A DNA stretch of 64,000 nucleotides. It comes from Calliopsis andreniformis. Taxonomy: Eukaryota > Arthropoda > Insecta > Hymenoptera > Andrenidae. A program made the position numbers and the translations under genes. Every line of letters begins with the position of its first letter. Positions within the stretch are counted from its first letter, which is position 1. The stretch is taken from assembly GCF_051401765.1 (NCBI RefSeq), contig NW_027480422.1:14898001-14962000 (forward strand). The letters run 5' to 3'. The notes beneath the pieces were generated by a model that saw only the letters and a program-made list of their open reading frames with translations, made no database searches and had not been told where the DNA came from. Below are positions 12,615 through 27,083 of this stretch, in pieces.

Positions 12615-15600
12615 TATATTGTATTTTATGCTTCTGGTGTACACTTCTTAGGCCCTAGCTATTCGATCTGGAGGAACAACGCCCTAGAGTGAAGCCTAGG
12701 TTGCCCGGAACGTAGAAATGACCATCTCTTTCACACTGGTTGCAATTATTCTTGTTATACGATGGAAAAACTTTTGTATTTATTTTGTATTTTATGCCTC
12801 TGGCGTTTACTCCTAAGGCCGTAGCTATTCGATGTGGTGGAGCAACGCCCTAGAGTGAAGCCTAGGTTGCCCGGAACGTAGAAATGACCATTACTTCCAC
12901 ACTGTTTGCAATTATTCATATCATACAGTGGAAAAACTGTTGTATTTATATGGCATTTTATGCTTCTGGCATTGACTTCTAAGGCCCTAAATATTCGATG
13001 TGGTGGAGCAACGCCCTAGAGTGAAGCCTAGGTTGCCCGGAACGTAGAAATGACCATAGCTTTCACACTGTTTGCAATTATTCCTGTTTTACGATTGAAA
13101 AACTGTTGTATTTATATTGTATTTTATGCTTCTGGCGGTGACTTCTAAGGCCGCAGCTATTCGATGTGGTGGAGCAACGCCGTAGAGTGAAGCCTAGGTT
13201 GCCCGGAACGTAGAAATGGGCATAACTTTCATACTGGTTGCAATTATTCGTTTTATACCGTGGAAAGACTGCTGTATTTATATTGTATTTTATGCGTCTG
13301 GAGTTGTTTTCTAAGGCCCTAACTATTCGGCCTGGTGGACCAACGCCCTAGAGTGAAGCCTAGGTTGCACGGAACGTAGAAATGCCCATTACTTTCACAC
13401 TGGTTGTAATTATTCCTGTTATACGATGGAATAACTGTTGTATTTTTATTTTATTTTGTGCTTCTGGCGTTGACTTCTAAGGCCCTAGCTATTCGACCTG
13501 GTGGAGCAACGCTCGATAGTGAAGCCTAGGTTGCCCGGAACTTAGAAATGACCATCACCTTCACTCTGGTTGCAATTATTCCTGTTATACGATGGAAAAA
13601 CTGTGGTATTTATATTGCATTTTATGCTTCTGGCGTAGGCTTCTTAGGCCCTAACTATTCGATCTGGGGGAACCACGCCCTAGACTGAAGCCTAGGTTGC
13701 CCGGAACGTAGAAATGACCATCACATTCACACTGGTGGCAATTATTCCTGTTATACGATGGACAAACTGCTGGATTTTTAATGTACTTTATGCTTCTGGC
13801 GTTGACTTCTAAGGCCCTATGTATTCGATCTGGTGGAGCAATGTTTCAGTGTTAAGTCTACGATGCCTGGAACGTAGAAATGGCCATTGCTTTCACACTG
13901 GTTGCAATTATTCGTTTTATACGATGGAAAAACTGTTGTACATATATCGTATTTTATGCTTCTGGCGTTGTCTTCTTAGGCCCAAACTTTTCGATCTGGT
14001 GGAGCAACGCCCTAGGGTGAAGCCTAGGTTGCCCGGTACGTAGAAATGACCATAACTTTCATGCTGGTTGCAATTATTCGTCTTATACGATCGAAATACT
14101 GTTGTATTTATATTGTATTTTATGCGTCTGGAGTTGTTTTCTAAGGCCCTAACTATTCGACCTGGTGGAGCAACTCGCTAGAGTGAAGCCTAGGTTGTCC
14201 GGAACGTAGAAATGACCATAACTTTCATACTGGTTGCAATTATTCGTTTTATACGATGGAAAAACTGTTGTATTTATATTGTATTTTATGCGTCTGGAGT
14301 TGTTTCCTAAGCCCCCAGCTATTCGATCTGGTGGAGCAACGCTCTAGAGTGAAGCCTAGGTTGTCCGGAAAATAGAAATGACCGTATCTTTCACACTGTT
14401 AGCAATCATTCCTGTTATACGGTGGAAAAGCTGTTGTATTTATATTGTATTTAATGCTTCTGGCGTTGACTTCTAAGGCTGTAGCTATTCGATGTGGTGG
14501 AGCAACGCCCTAGAGTGAAGCCTAGGTTGCCCGGAACGTAGAAATGACCATTACTTCCACACTGTTTGCAATTATTCATTTTATACGATGGAAAAACTGT
14601 TGTACATATATCGTATTTTATGCTTCTGGCGTTGGCTTCTTAGGCCCTAACTATTCGGTCTGTTGGAGCAACACCCTAGGGTGAAGCCTAGGTTGCCCGG
14701 AACGTAGAAATGGTCATAACTATCAGACTGGTTGCAATTATTCGTTTTATACGATGGAAAGACTGTTGTAATTATATTGTATTATATAGTTATGGCGTTG
14801 TCTTCTAGGGCCGTAGCTATTCGATGTGGTTGAGCAACGCCCTAGAGTGAAGCCTAGGTTACCCGGAACGTAGAAATGACCATAGCTTTCATACTGGTTG
14901 TAATTGTTCGTTTTATACGATGGAATAGCTGTTGTATTTATTCTGTATTTGGTGCTCCTGGCGTTGACTTCTTTGGCCCTAACATTTGGATCTGGTGGAT
15001 GCAACGCCCTAGAGTGAAGCCTAGGTTGACCGGAACGTAGAAATGACCATGTCTTTCACACTGGTTGCAATAATTCCTGTTATACGATGGAAAAACTGTA
15101 GTATTTATATTATATTTTATGCTTCAGTCGTTGACTTCGAATTCCGTAGCTATTCGATGTAGTGGAGCAACGCCCTAGAGTGAAGCCTAGTTTGGCCGGA
15201 ACATAGAAATGACCAGTACTTTCACACTGGTTGCAGCTTTCCTGTTATACGATTTAAAAACTGTTGCATTTTTATTGTATTTTATGCATCTGGCGTTGTC
15301 TTCTTAGGCCCTAGCTATTGGATCTGGTGGAGCAACGCCCTAGATTGAAGCCTAGGTTACCCGGAACATAGAAATGACCAGTACTTTCACACTGGTTGCA
15401 GCTTTCCTGCTATCCGATGGAAAAACTGTTGCATATTTATTGTATTTTATGCTTCTGGCGCTGTATTCAAAGTCCCTAACTATTCTATCTGGTGGAGCAA
15501 CGCACTGGAGTTATGTCTAGGTTGCCCGGAAGGTAGAAATGACTATAACTTTCACACTGTTTGCAATCATTCATTTTATGCGATGGAAATGCTGTTGTAT

Positions 15601-17261
15601 TTATATTGTATTTTGTGCTTCTGGAGTTGACTTCTAAGGCCGCAGCTATTCGATGTGATGGAGCAACGCCCAAGAGTGAAGCCTAGGTTGCCCGGAACGT
15701 AGAAATGACCGTTACTTTCACACTGGTTGCAATTGTTCCTTTTATACGATGGAAAGACTGTTGTATTTATATTGTATTTTATAGTTATGGCGTTGTCTTC
15801 TAGGGCTGTAGCTATTCGATGTGGTTGAGAAACGCCCTATAGTGAAGCCTAGGTTGCCCGGAACGTAGAAATGACCATAGCTTTCATACTGGTTGCAATT
15901 ATTCGTTTTATACGATAGAAAAACTGTTGCATTTATTTTGTATTTGGTGCTCCAAGCGTTGACTTCTTAGGCCCTAACTATTGGATCTTGTGGACCAACG
16001 CCCTAGAGTGAAGCCTACGTTGCCCGGAACGTAGAAATGTCCATCACCTTCACTCAGGTTACAATTATTCGTTTTATACGATGGAAAAACTGTTGTATTT
16101 ATATTGTATTTTATGCTTCTGGCGTTGACTTCTTAGGCCCTAACTATTCGATCTGGTGGAGCAACGCCCTAGGGTGAAGCCTAGGTTCCCCGGATCGTAG
16201 AAATGACCATTACTTGCACACTGGATGCAATTATTCGTTTTATACGATGGAAAAACTGTTGTATTTATATTGTATTTTATGCTTCTGGCATTGTCTTCTA
16301 AGGCCCTAACTATACGATGTGGTGCAGCTACGCCATAGAGCGAAACCTACGTTGCTCGGAACGTAGAAATGACTATAGCTTTCACACTGGTTGCAATTAT
16401 TTCAGTTATACAAGGGAATAACTGTTGTATTTATATTGCATTTTATGCTTCTGGCGTTGACTTCTTAGGCCCTAACTATTCGATCTGGTGGAGCAACGAC
16501 CTAGAGTGTAGCCTAGGTTGCCCGGAATGTAGAAATGACCATCACTTTCACACTGGTTGCAATTATTCTTGTTATACGATGGAAAAACTGTTGTATTTAT
16601 TTTGTATTTTATGCCGCTGGCGTTGACTCCTAAGGCCGTAGCTATTCGAAGTGGTGGAGCAACTCCCTAGAGTGAAGCCTAGGTTTCCCGGAACGTAGAA
16701 ATGACCATGTCTTTCACACTGGTTGCAATTATTCCTGTTATACGATGGAAAAACTGTTGTACTTTTATTATATTTTATGCTTCAGGCGTTGACTTCTAAG
16801 GCCGTAGCTATTCGATGTGGTGGAGCAATGCCCTAGAGTGAAGCCTAGGATGCCCGCAACGTAGAAATGACCATACCTTTCACACTGGTTGCAATTACTC
16901 ATTTTATGCGATGGAAAAACTGTTGTTCATATATCGTATTTTATGCTTCTGGCATTGACTTCATATGCCCTAACTATTCGATCTGGTGGAGCAACGCCCT
17001 AGGGTGAAGCCTAGGTTGCCCGCAACGTAGAAATGACCATCACTTTCACAATGGTTGCAGTTATTCTTGTTATACGATGCAAAAACTGTTGTATTTATAT
17101 TGTACTTTATGCTTCTGGCGTAGGCTTCTTAGGCCCTAACTATTCGATCTGGGGGAACCACACCCTAGACTGAAGCCTAGGTGGCCCGGAACGTAGAAAT
17201 GACCATCACTTTCACACTGGTTGCAATTATTCCTGTTATACGATGGAAAAACTGTTGTATT
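12615..17261 (+). repeat. 28-monomer higher-order unit, copy 2
   Basis: A tandem neighbour of copy 1. It lacks the monomer carrying tatacaagggaaaaactgatg that copy 1 has at about 9,110, dropping the offset from 4,647 to 4,481 near 13,700. It regains length near its end, where the cgtaggcttctt monomer (about 17,105-17,180) is present and is missing at the copy 1/copy 2 junction (about 12,600). Total length is therefore the same, with a different monomer content. Confidence 0.87.
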
Positions 17262-19742
17262 TATATTGTATTTTATGCTTCTGGTGTACACTTCTTAGGC
17301 CCTAGCTATTCGATCTGGAGGAACAACGCCCTAGAGTGAAGCCTAGGTTGCCCGGAACGTAGAAATGACCATCTCTTTCACACTGGTTGCAATTATTCTT
17401 GTTATACGATGGAAAAACTTTTGTATTTATTTTGTATTTTATGCCTCTGGCGTTTACTCCTAAGGCCGTAGCTATTCGATGTGGTGGAGCAACGCCCTAG
17501 AGTGAAGCCTAGGTTGCCCGGAACGTAGAAATGACCATTACTTCCACACTGTTTGCAATTATTCATATCATACAGTGGAAAAACTGTTGTATTTATATGG
17601 CATTTTATGCTTCTGGCATTGACTTCTAAGGCCCTAAATATTCGATGTGGTGGAGCAACGCCCTAGAGTGAAGCCTAGGTTGCCCGGAACGTAGAAATGA
17701 CCATAGCTTTCACACTGTTTGCAATTATTCCTGTTTTACGATTGAAAAACTGTTGTATTTATATTGTATTTTATGCTTCTGGCGGTGACTTCTAAGGCCG
17801 CAGCTATTCGATGTGGTGGAGCAACGCCCTAGAGTGAAGCCTAGGTTGCCCGGAACGTAGAAATGGGCATAACTTTCATACTGGTTGCAATTATTCGTTT
17901 TATACGATGGAAAGACTGTTCTATTTATATTGTATTTTATAGCTATTGCGTTGCCTTCTAGGGCCGTAGCTATTCGATGTGGTTGCGCAACGCCCTAGAG
18001 TGAAGCCTAGGTTGCCCGGACCGTAGAAATGACCATAACTTTCATACCTGTTGCAATTATTCGTTTTATACCGTGGAAAAACTGTTGTATTTATATTGTA
18101 TTTTATGCGTCTGGAGTTGTTTTCTAAGGCCCTAACTATTCGGCCTGGTTTTCCAACGGCCTAGAGTGAAGCCTAGGTTGCCCGGAACGTAGAAATGCCC
18201 ATTACTTTCACACTGGTTGTAATTATTCCTGTTATACGATGGAATAACTGTTGTATTTTTATTTTATTTTGTGCTTCTGGCGTTGACTTCTAAGGTCCTA
18301 GCTATTCGATCTGGTGGAGCAACGCTCGATAGTGAAGCCTAGGTTGCCCGGAACTTAGAAATGACCATCACCTTCACTCTGGTTGCAATTATTCCTGTTA
18401 TACGATGGAAAAACTGTGGTATTTATATTGTATTTTATGATTCTGGCGTAGGCTTCTTAGGCCCTAACTATTCGATCTGGGGGAACCACGCCCTAGACTG
18501 AAGCCTAGGTTGCCCGGAACGTAGAAATGACCATCACTTTCACACTGGTTGCAATTATTCCTGTTATACAAGGGAAAAACTGATGTATTTATATTGTATT
18601 TTATGCTTCTGGCGTTGACTTCCTGGGCCCTAACTATTCTATCTGGAGGAGTAACGCCCTAGAGTGAAGCCTAGGTTGCCCGGAATGCAGAAGTAACCAT
18701 CACTTTCACACTGGTGGCAATTATTCCTGTTATACGATGGACAAACTGTTGGATTTTTAATGTACTTTATGCTTCTGGCGTTGACTTCTAAGGCCCTATG
18801 TATTCGATCTGGTGGAGCAATGTTTCAGTGTTAAGTCTACGATGCCTGGAACGTCGAAATGGCCATTGCTTTCACACTGGTTGCAATTATTCGTTTTATA
18901 CGATGGAAAAACTGTTGTACATATATCGTATTTTATGCTTCTGGCGTTGACTTCTTAGGCCCAAACTTTTCGATCTGGTGGAGCAACGCCCTAGGGTGAA
19001 GCCTAGGTTGCCCGGTATGTAGAAATGACCATAACTTTCATGCTGGTTGCAATTATTCGTCTTATACGATGGAAATACTGTTGTATTTATTTTGTATTTT
19101 ATGCCGCTGGCGTTGACTCCTAAGGCCGTAGCTATTCGATGTGGTGGAGCAACGCCCTAGAGTGAAGCCTAGGTTGCCCGAACGTAGAAATGACCATACC
19201 TTTCACACTGGTTGCACTTACTCATTTTATGCGATGGAAAAACTGTTGTACATATATCGTATTTTATGCATCTGGCATTGACTTCTTAGGCCCTAACTAT
19301 TCGATCTCGTGGAGCAACGCCCTAGGGTGAAGCCTAGGTTGCCCGGAACGTAGAAATGACCATAACTATCAGACTGGTTGCAATTATTCCTTTTATACGA
19401 TGGATAGACTGTTGTATTTATATTGTATTTTATAGTTATGGCGTTGTCTTCTGGGGTCGTAGCTATCCCATGTGGTTGAGCAACGCCCTAGTGTGAAGCC
19501 TAGGTTGCCCGGTACGTAGAAATGACCATTACTTCCACACTGTTTGCAATTATTCATATTATACAGTGGAACAACTGTTATATTTATATGGCATTTTATG
19601 CTTCTGGCGTTGACTTCTAAGGCCGCAGCTATTCGATGTGGTGGAACGATGCCCTAGAGTGCAGCCTAGGTTGCCCGTATCGTAGAAATGACCATATCTT
19701 TCACACTGGTTGCAATTATTCCTGTTATACGATGGTAAAGCT
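17262..19742 (+). repeat. 15-monomer higher-order unit, copy 3 (distant)
   Basis: Positions 17,319-19,742 match 61-2,484 at a constant offset of 17,258 bp (104 monomers less 6 bp), with few differences (for example tggttttccaacgg here against tggtggtccaacgg near 890). It follows directly on the 28-monomer pair, so a unit that is tandem at the left end of the window is also found embedded about 17 kb away. The match ends near 19,742, where gtattttatgcttctgg changes to atattttatgcttctgg and then ttgttaggcc. Confidence 0.85.
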
Positions 19743-21574
19743 GTTGTATTTATATTATATTTTATGCTTCTGGCGTTGACTTGTTAGGCCCTAACTATTC
19801 GATCTGGTGGAGCAACGCCCTAGAGAGAAGCCTAGATTGCCCGGAACGTAGAAATGACCATAACTATCAGACTGGTTTCAATTATTCGTTTTATACGATG
19901 GAAAGACTGTTGTATTTATATTGTATTTTATAGTTATGGCGTTGACTTCTAAGACCGTAGCTATTCGATGAGGTGGAGCAATGCCCTAGAGTGAAGCCTA
20001 GGATGCTCGCAACGTAGAAATGACCATGTCTTTCACACTGTTTGCAATTATTCCTGTTATAAGATTGAAAAACTGTTGTATTGGTATTGTATTTTATGCT
20101 TCTGGAGTAGACTTCTTAGGCCCTAACTATTCGATCTGGTGGAGCAACGCCCTAGGGTGAAGCCTAGGTTGCCCGGAACGTAGAAATGACCATAACTTTC
20201 ATACTGGTTGCAATTATTCGTTTTATACCGTGGAAAGACTGTTGTATTTATATTGTATTTTATGCGTCTGGAGTTGTTTTCCAAGGCCCTAACTATTCGG
20301 CCTGGTGGACCAACGCCCTAGAGTGAAGCCTAGGTTGCACGGAACGTAGAAATGCCCATTCCTTTCACACTGGTTGTAATTATTCCTGTTATACGATGGA
20401 ATAACTGTTGTATTTTTATTTTATTTTGTGCTTCTGGCGTTGACTTCTAAGGTCCTAGCTACTCGATCTGGTGGAGCAACGCTCGATAGTGAAGCCTAGG
20501 TTGCCCGAACGTAGAAATGACCATACCTTTCACACTGGTTGCAATTACTCATTTTATGCGATGGAAAAACTGTTGTACATATATCGTATTTTATGCTTCT
20601 GGCATTGACTTCATATGCCCTAACTATTCGATCTGGTGGAGAAACGCCCTAGGGTGAAGCCTAGGTTGCGCGGAACGTAGAAATGACCATAACTATCAGA
20701 CTGGTTGCAATTATTCGTTTTATACGATGGATAGACTGTTGTATTTATATTGTATTTTATAGTTATGGCGTTGTCTTCTAGGGCCGTAGCTATCCCATGT
20801 GGTTGAGCAACGCCCTAGTGTGAAGCCTAGGTTGCCCGGTACGTAGAAATGACCATTACTTCCACACTGTTTGCAATTATTCATATTATACAGTGGAACA
20901 ACTGTTATATTTATATGGCATTTTATGCTTCTGGCGTTGACTTCTAAGGCCGCAGCTATTCGATGTGGTGGAACGACGGCCTAGAGTGCAGCCTAGGTTG
21001 CCCGTATCGTAGAAATGACCATATCTTTCACACTGGTTGCAATTATTCCTGTTATACGATGGTAAAGCTGTTGTATTTATATTGTATTTTATGCTTCTGG
21101 CGTTGACTTGTTAGGCCCTATCTATTCGATCTGGTGGAGCAACGCCCCAAAGAGAAGCCTAGATGGCCCGGAACGTAGAAATGACCATAACTATCAGACT
21201 GGTTGCAATTATTCGTTTTATACGATGGAAAGACTGTTGTATTTATATTGTATTTTATAGTTATGGCGTTGTCTTCTAGGGCCGTAGCTATTCGATGTGG
21301 TTGAGCAACGCCCTAGAGTGAAGCCTAGGTTGCCCGGAACATAGAAATGACCATCACGTTCACAATGGTTGCAGATATTCTTGTTATACGATGGAAAAAC
21401 TGTTGTATTTATATTGTACTTTATGCTTCTGGCGTAGGCTTCTTAGGCCCTAACTATTCGATCTGGGGGAACCACGCCCTAGACTGAAGCCTAGATTGCC
21501 CGGAACGTAGAAATGACCATAACTATCAGACTGGTTGCAATTATTCCTGTTATACGATGGAAAAACTATTGTAT
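19743..21574 (+). repeat. Mosaic stretch with an 8-monomer local duplication
   Basis: Monomers 19,174-19,943 (starting inside the previous block) recur at 20,501-21,270, offset 1,327 bp (8 monomers less 1 bp). They share a 1-bp deletion (ttgcccgaacg), ctatcccatgtgg, and gagagaagcctagat or a close variant. The rest is region-A monomers in new order. No non-satellite sequence is seen. Confidence 0.75.
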
Positions 21575-24041
21575 TTATATTGTATTTTATGCTTCTGGTG
21601 TACACTTCTTAGGCCCTAGCTATTCGATCTGGAGGAACAACGCCCTAGAGTGAAGCCTAGGTTGCCCGGAACGTAGAAATGACCATCTCTTTCACACTGG
21701 TTGCAATTATTCTTGTTATACGATGGAAAAACTTTTGTATTTATTTTGTATTTTATGCATCTGGCGTTTACTCCTAAGGCCGTAGCTATTCGATGTGGTG
21801 GAGCAACGCCCTAGGGTGAAGCCTAGGTTGCCCGGGACGTAGAAATGACCATTACTTCCACACTGTTTGCAATTATTCATATCATACAGTGGAAAAACTG
21901 TTGTATTTATATGGCATTTTATGCTTCTGGCATTGACTTCTAAGGCCCTAAATATTCGATGTGTAGGAGCAACGCCCTAGAGTGAAGCCTAGGTTGCCCG
22001 GAACGTAGAAATGACCATAGCTTTCACACTGTTTGCAATTATTCCTGTTTTACGATTGAAAAACTGTTGTATTTATATTGTATTTTATGCTTCTGGCGGT
22101 GACTTCTAAGGCCGCAGCTATTCGATGTGGTGGAGCAACGCCCTAGAGTGAAGCCTAGGTTGCCCGGAACGCAGAAATGGGCATAACTTTCATACTGGTT
22201 GCAATTATTCGTTTTATACGATGGAAAGACTGTTCTATTTATATTGTATTTTATAGCTATGGCGTTGTCTTCTAGGGCCGTAGCTATTCGATGTGGTTGC
22301 GCAACGCCCTAGAGTGAAGCCTAGGTTGCCCGGACCGTAGAAATGACCATAACTTTCATACCTGTTGCAATTATTCGTTTTATACGATGGAAAAACTGTT
22401 GTATTTATATTGTATTTTATGCGTCTGGAGTTGTTTCCTAAGCCCCCAGCTATTCGATCTGGTGGAGCAACGCTCTAGAGTGAAGCCTAGGTTGTCCGGA
22501 ACGTAGAAATGACCATCACTTTCACACTGGTTGCAATTCTTCCTGTTATACAAGGGAAAAACTGATGTATTTATATTGTATTTTATGCTTCTGGCGTTGA
22601 CTTCCTGGGCCCTAACTATTCTATCTGGAGGAGTAACGCCCTAGAGTGAAGCCTAGGTTGTCCGGAATGCAGAAATAACCATCACTTTCACACTGGTGGC
22701 AATTATTCCTGTTATACGATGGACAAACTGTTGGATTTTTAATGTACTTTATGCTTCTGGCGTTGACTTCTAAGGCCCTATGTATTCGATCTGGTGGAGC
22801 AATGTTTCAGTGTTAAGTCTACGATGCCTGGAACGTAGAAATGGCCATTGCTTTCACACTGGTTGCAATTATTCGTTTTATACGATGGAAAAACTGTTGT
22901 ACATATATCGTATTTTATGCTTCTGGCGTTGACTTCTTAGGCCCAAACTCTTCGATCTGGTGGAGCAACGCCCTAGGGTGAAGCCTAGGTTGCCCGGTAC
23001 GTAGAAATGACCATAACTTTCATGCTGGTTGCAATTATTCGTCTTATACGATGGAAATACTGTTGTATTTATATTGTATTTTATGCATCTGGAGTTGTTT
23101 TCTAAGGCCCTAACTATTCGACCTGGTGGAGCAACTCGCTAGAGTGAAGCCTAGGTTGCCCGGAACGTAGAAATGACCATAACTTTCATACTGGTTGCAA
23201 TTATTCGTTTTATACGATGGAAAAACTGTTGTATTTATATTGTATTTTATGAGTCTGGAGTTGTTTCCTAAGCCCCCAGCTATTCGATCTGGTGGAGCAA
23301 CGCTCTAGAGTGAAGCCTAGGTTGTCCGGAACATAGAAATGACCGTATCTTTCACACTGTTAGCAATCATTCCTGTTATACGGTGGAAAAGCTGTTGTAT
23401 CTATATTGTATTTAATGCTTCTGGCGTTGACTTCTAAGGCCGTAGCTATTCGATGTGGTGGAGCAACGCCCTAGAGTGAAGCCTAGGTTGCCCGGAACGT
23501 AGAAATGACCATTACTTCCACACTGTTTGCAATTATTCATTTTATACGATGGAAAAACTGTTGTACATATATCGTATTTTATGCTTCTGGCGTTGGCTTC
23601 TTAGGCCCTAACTATTCGGTCTGTTGGAGCAACACCCTAGGGTGAAGCCTAGGATGCCCGGAACGTAGAAATGGTCATAACTATCAGAGTGGTTGCAATT
23701 ATTCGTTTTATACGATGGAAAGACTGTTGTAATTATATTGTATTATATAGTTATGGCGTTGTCTTCTAGGGCCGTAGCTATTCGATGTGGTTGAGCAACG
23801 CCCTAGAGTGAAGCCTAGGTTACCCGGAACGTAGAAATGACCATAGCTTTCATACTGGTTGTAATTGTTCGTTTTATACGATGGAATAGCTGTTGTATTT
23901 ATTCTGTATTTGGTGCTCCTGGCGTTGACTTCTTTGGCCCTAACATTTGGATCTGGTGGAGCAACGCCCTAGAGTGAAGCCTAGGTTGCCCGGAACGTAG
24001 AAATAACCATGTCTTTCACACTGGTTGCAATAATTCCTGTT
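21575..24041 (+). repeat. 28-monomer higher-order unit, copy 3 (partial, about 15 monomers)
   Basis: The ctggaggaac marker recurs at about 21,629, 4,314 bp after the previous one (26 monomers less 2 bp). The aberrant tgtttcagtgttaagtctac monomer (about 22,800) corresponds to those near 9,360 and 13,840. Compared with copy 1 it lacks one monomer between these markers, but not the one missing from copy 2: here two monomers near 22,380-22,500 are replaced by a gagttgtttcctaagccccc type. The match breaks at about 24,042, within tatacaacggaaaaaccg. Confidence 0.8.
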
Positions 24042-27000
24042 ATACAACGGAAAAACCGTTGTATTTATATTGCATTTTATGCTTCTGGCGTTGACTTCTT
24101 AGGGCCTAACTATTCGATCTGGTGGAGCAACGCCCTAGAGTGTAGCCTAGGTTGCCCGGAATGTAGAAATGATCATCACTTTCACACTGGTTGCAATTAT
24201 TCCTGTTATACGATGGAAAAACTGTTGTATCCATTTTGTATTTTATGCTTCTGGCGTTGACCTCAGAGGTCATAACTACTGAATCTGCTGGAGCAACGCA
24301 CTAGGGTGATGCCTAGGTTGCCCGGAACGTAGAAATGACCATAACTTTCATACTGGTCGCAATTATTCGTTCTATACGATATGAAAACTGTTGTATTTAT
24401 ATTGTATTTTATGATTCTGGCGTTGACTTCTAAGGCCGTAGCAAATCAATGTGGTGGAGCAACTCTCTAGAGTGAAGCCTAGGTTGCCCGGAACTTAGAA
24501 ATGACCATATCTTTCACTCTGTTTGCAATTATTCCGGTTATACGATGGAAAAGCTGTTGTATCCATTTTGTATTTTATTCTTCTGGCGTTGACTTCTGAG
24601 GTCATAACTACTGGATCTGCTGGAGCAACGTCCTAGGCTAAACTCTAGGTTGCCCGGAACGTAGAAATGACCATAGCTTTCATACTGGTTGCAATTATTC
24701 GTTTTATACGATGGGAAAACTGGTGTATTTATATTGTATTTTATGCTTCTGGCGTTGACTTCTAAGGCCGTTGCTATTCCACCTGGTAGACCAACGCCCT
24801 AGAGTTAAGTCTAGGATGCCCGGAACGTAGAAATGGCCATATCTTTCACACTGGTTGCAATTATTCATTTTATAGGATGGAAATACTGTTGTATATATAT
24901 CGTATTTTATGCTTCTGGCGTTGACATCTTAGGCCCTAGCTTTCGATCTGGTGGAGCAACGCCCTAGGGTGAAGCTACGGATGCCCGGAACGTAGAAATG
25001 ACCATAACTTTCATACTGGTTGCAATTATTCGTTTTATACGATGGAAAAACTGTTGTATTTGTATTGTATTTTATGCGTCTGGAGTTGTTTCCTAAGCCC
25101 CCAGCTATTCGATCTGGTAGAGCAACGCTCTAGAGTGAAGCCTAGGTTGTCCGGAACATAGAAATGACCGTATCTTTCATACTGTTAGCAATCATTCCTG
25201 TTATACGGTGGAAAAGCTGTTGTATTTATATTGCATTTAATGCTTCTGGCGTTGACTTCTAAGGCCGTAGCTATTCGATGAGGTGGAGCAACGCCCTAGA
25301 GTGAAGCCTAGGTTGCCCGGAACGTAGAAATGACCATTACTTCCACACTGTTTGCAATTATTCATTTTATACGATGGAAAAACTGTTATACATATGTCGT
25401 ATTTTATACTTCTGGCGTTGAATTCTAGGTCCCTAGCTATTCGATCTGGTGGAGGAACGGCCTAGAGTGAAGCCTAGGTTGCCCGAAACGAAGAAATGAC
25501 CATTAGTTTCACACTGGTTGCAATTAATCGTTTTATACGATGGAAAACCTGTTGTATTTTTATTGTATTTTATGCTTCTGGCGTTGACTTCTAAGGTCCT
25601 AGCTATTCGATCTCGTGGGGCAACGTCCAAGAGTGAAACCTATGTTGCCCGGAACGTAGAAATGACCATAACTTTCACCCTGGTCGCAATTATTCCTTTC
25701 ATACGATGGAAAAACTGTTGTATTTTTATTGTATTTGATGCGTCTGGCGCTGTTTTCTAAGGCCCTAACTGTTCGACCTGGTGGAGGAACGCCCTAGAGT
25801 GAATCCTAGGTTGCACGGAACGTAGAAATGGCCTTTCCTTTCACACAGGTTGCAATTATTCCTGTTATACGATGGAAAACTGTAGTATTTATATTGTATT
25901 TTATGCTTCCGGCGTTGACTTCTAAGTCCCTAACCCTTCGATCTGGTGGAGCATTGCCTCAGAGGTAAGTCTAGGATGCCCGGAACGTAGAAATGGCCGT
26001 TACTTGCACACAGGTTGCAATTATTCCTATTATGGGATGGAAAAACTGTTGTATTTTTATTGTATTTTATGCGTCTGGCGTTGTTTTCTAAGGCCCTAAC
26101 GATTCGACCTAGTGGAGCAACGCCCCAGAGTGAAGCCTAGGTTTCACGGAACGTAGAAATGACCATTACTTTCACACTGGTTGCAATTATACGTTTTATA
26201 CGATGGAAAATCTGTTGTATTTTTATTGTGTTTTATGCTTCTGGCGTTGACTTCTAAGGTACTAGTAATTCGATCTCGTGGGGCAACGTCCAAGAGTGAA
26301 GCCTATGTTGCCCGGAACGTAGTAATGACCATTACTTTGACACTGGTCGCAATTATTCCTGTAATACGATGGAAAAACTGTTGTATTTTCATTGTATTTT
26401 ATGCGTCTGGCGTTGTTTTCAAAGGCCCTAACTATTCGACCTAGTGGAGCAACGCCCTAGAGTGAAGCCCAGGTTTCACGGAACGTAGAAATGGCCATTA
26501 CTTTCACACAGGTTGCAATCATTCCTGTTATACGATGGAAAAACTGGTGTATTTTTATTGTATTTTATGCTACGGTCGCAGACCTCTAAGGCCCTAGCTC
26601 TTCGATCTGGTGGAGCAACGTCCGCGAGTGAAGCCTAGGTTGCACGGAACGCAGAAATGGACATTACTTTCACACTGTTTGCAAATATACATTACATACG
26701 ACGGAAAAGCTGTTGTATTTATATTGTATTTTATGCTTCTGGCGTTGACTTCTTAGGCCCTAACTATTCGATCTGGTGGAACAACGCCCTAGAGTGAAGC
26801 CTAGGTTGCCCAATACGTAGAAATTACCTTTACTTTCACACTGTTTGCAAATATACATTATATACGATGGTAAAGCTGTTGTATTTATATTGTATTTTAT
26901 GCTTCTGGCGTAGTCTTCATATTCCCTAACTATTCGATCTGGTGGAACAACGCCCTAGAGTGAAGCCTAGGTTGCCCAGAACGTAGAAATGACCTTTACT

Positions 27001-27083
27001 TTCACACTGTTTGCAAACATACATTATATACGATGGAAAAGCTGTTGCATTTATTTTGTATTTTATGCTTCTGGCGTTGACTT
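24042..27083 (+). repeat. Divergent satellite island between regions A and B
   Basis: About 18 monomers with many private changes and no long-range partner. Two units share the unusual gaggtcataactactg and ctgctggagcaacg (about 24,265 and 24,597). A 4-monomer local duplication links 25,500-25,760 to 26,160-26,430 (offset 663). From about 26,640 the gcaaatatacatta subtype of region B appears. Higher divergence suggests older or less often homogenised monomers. Confidence 0.75.
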
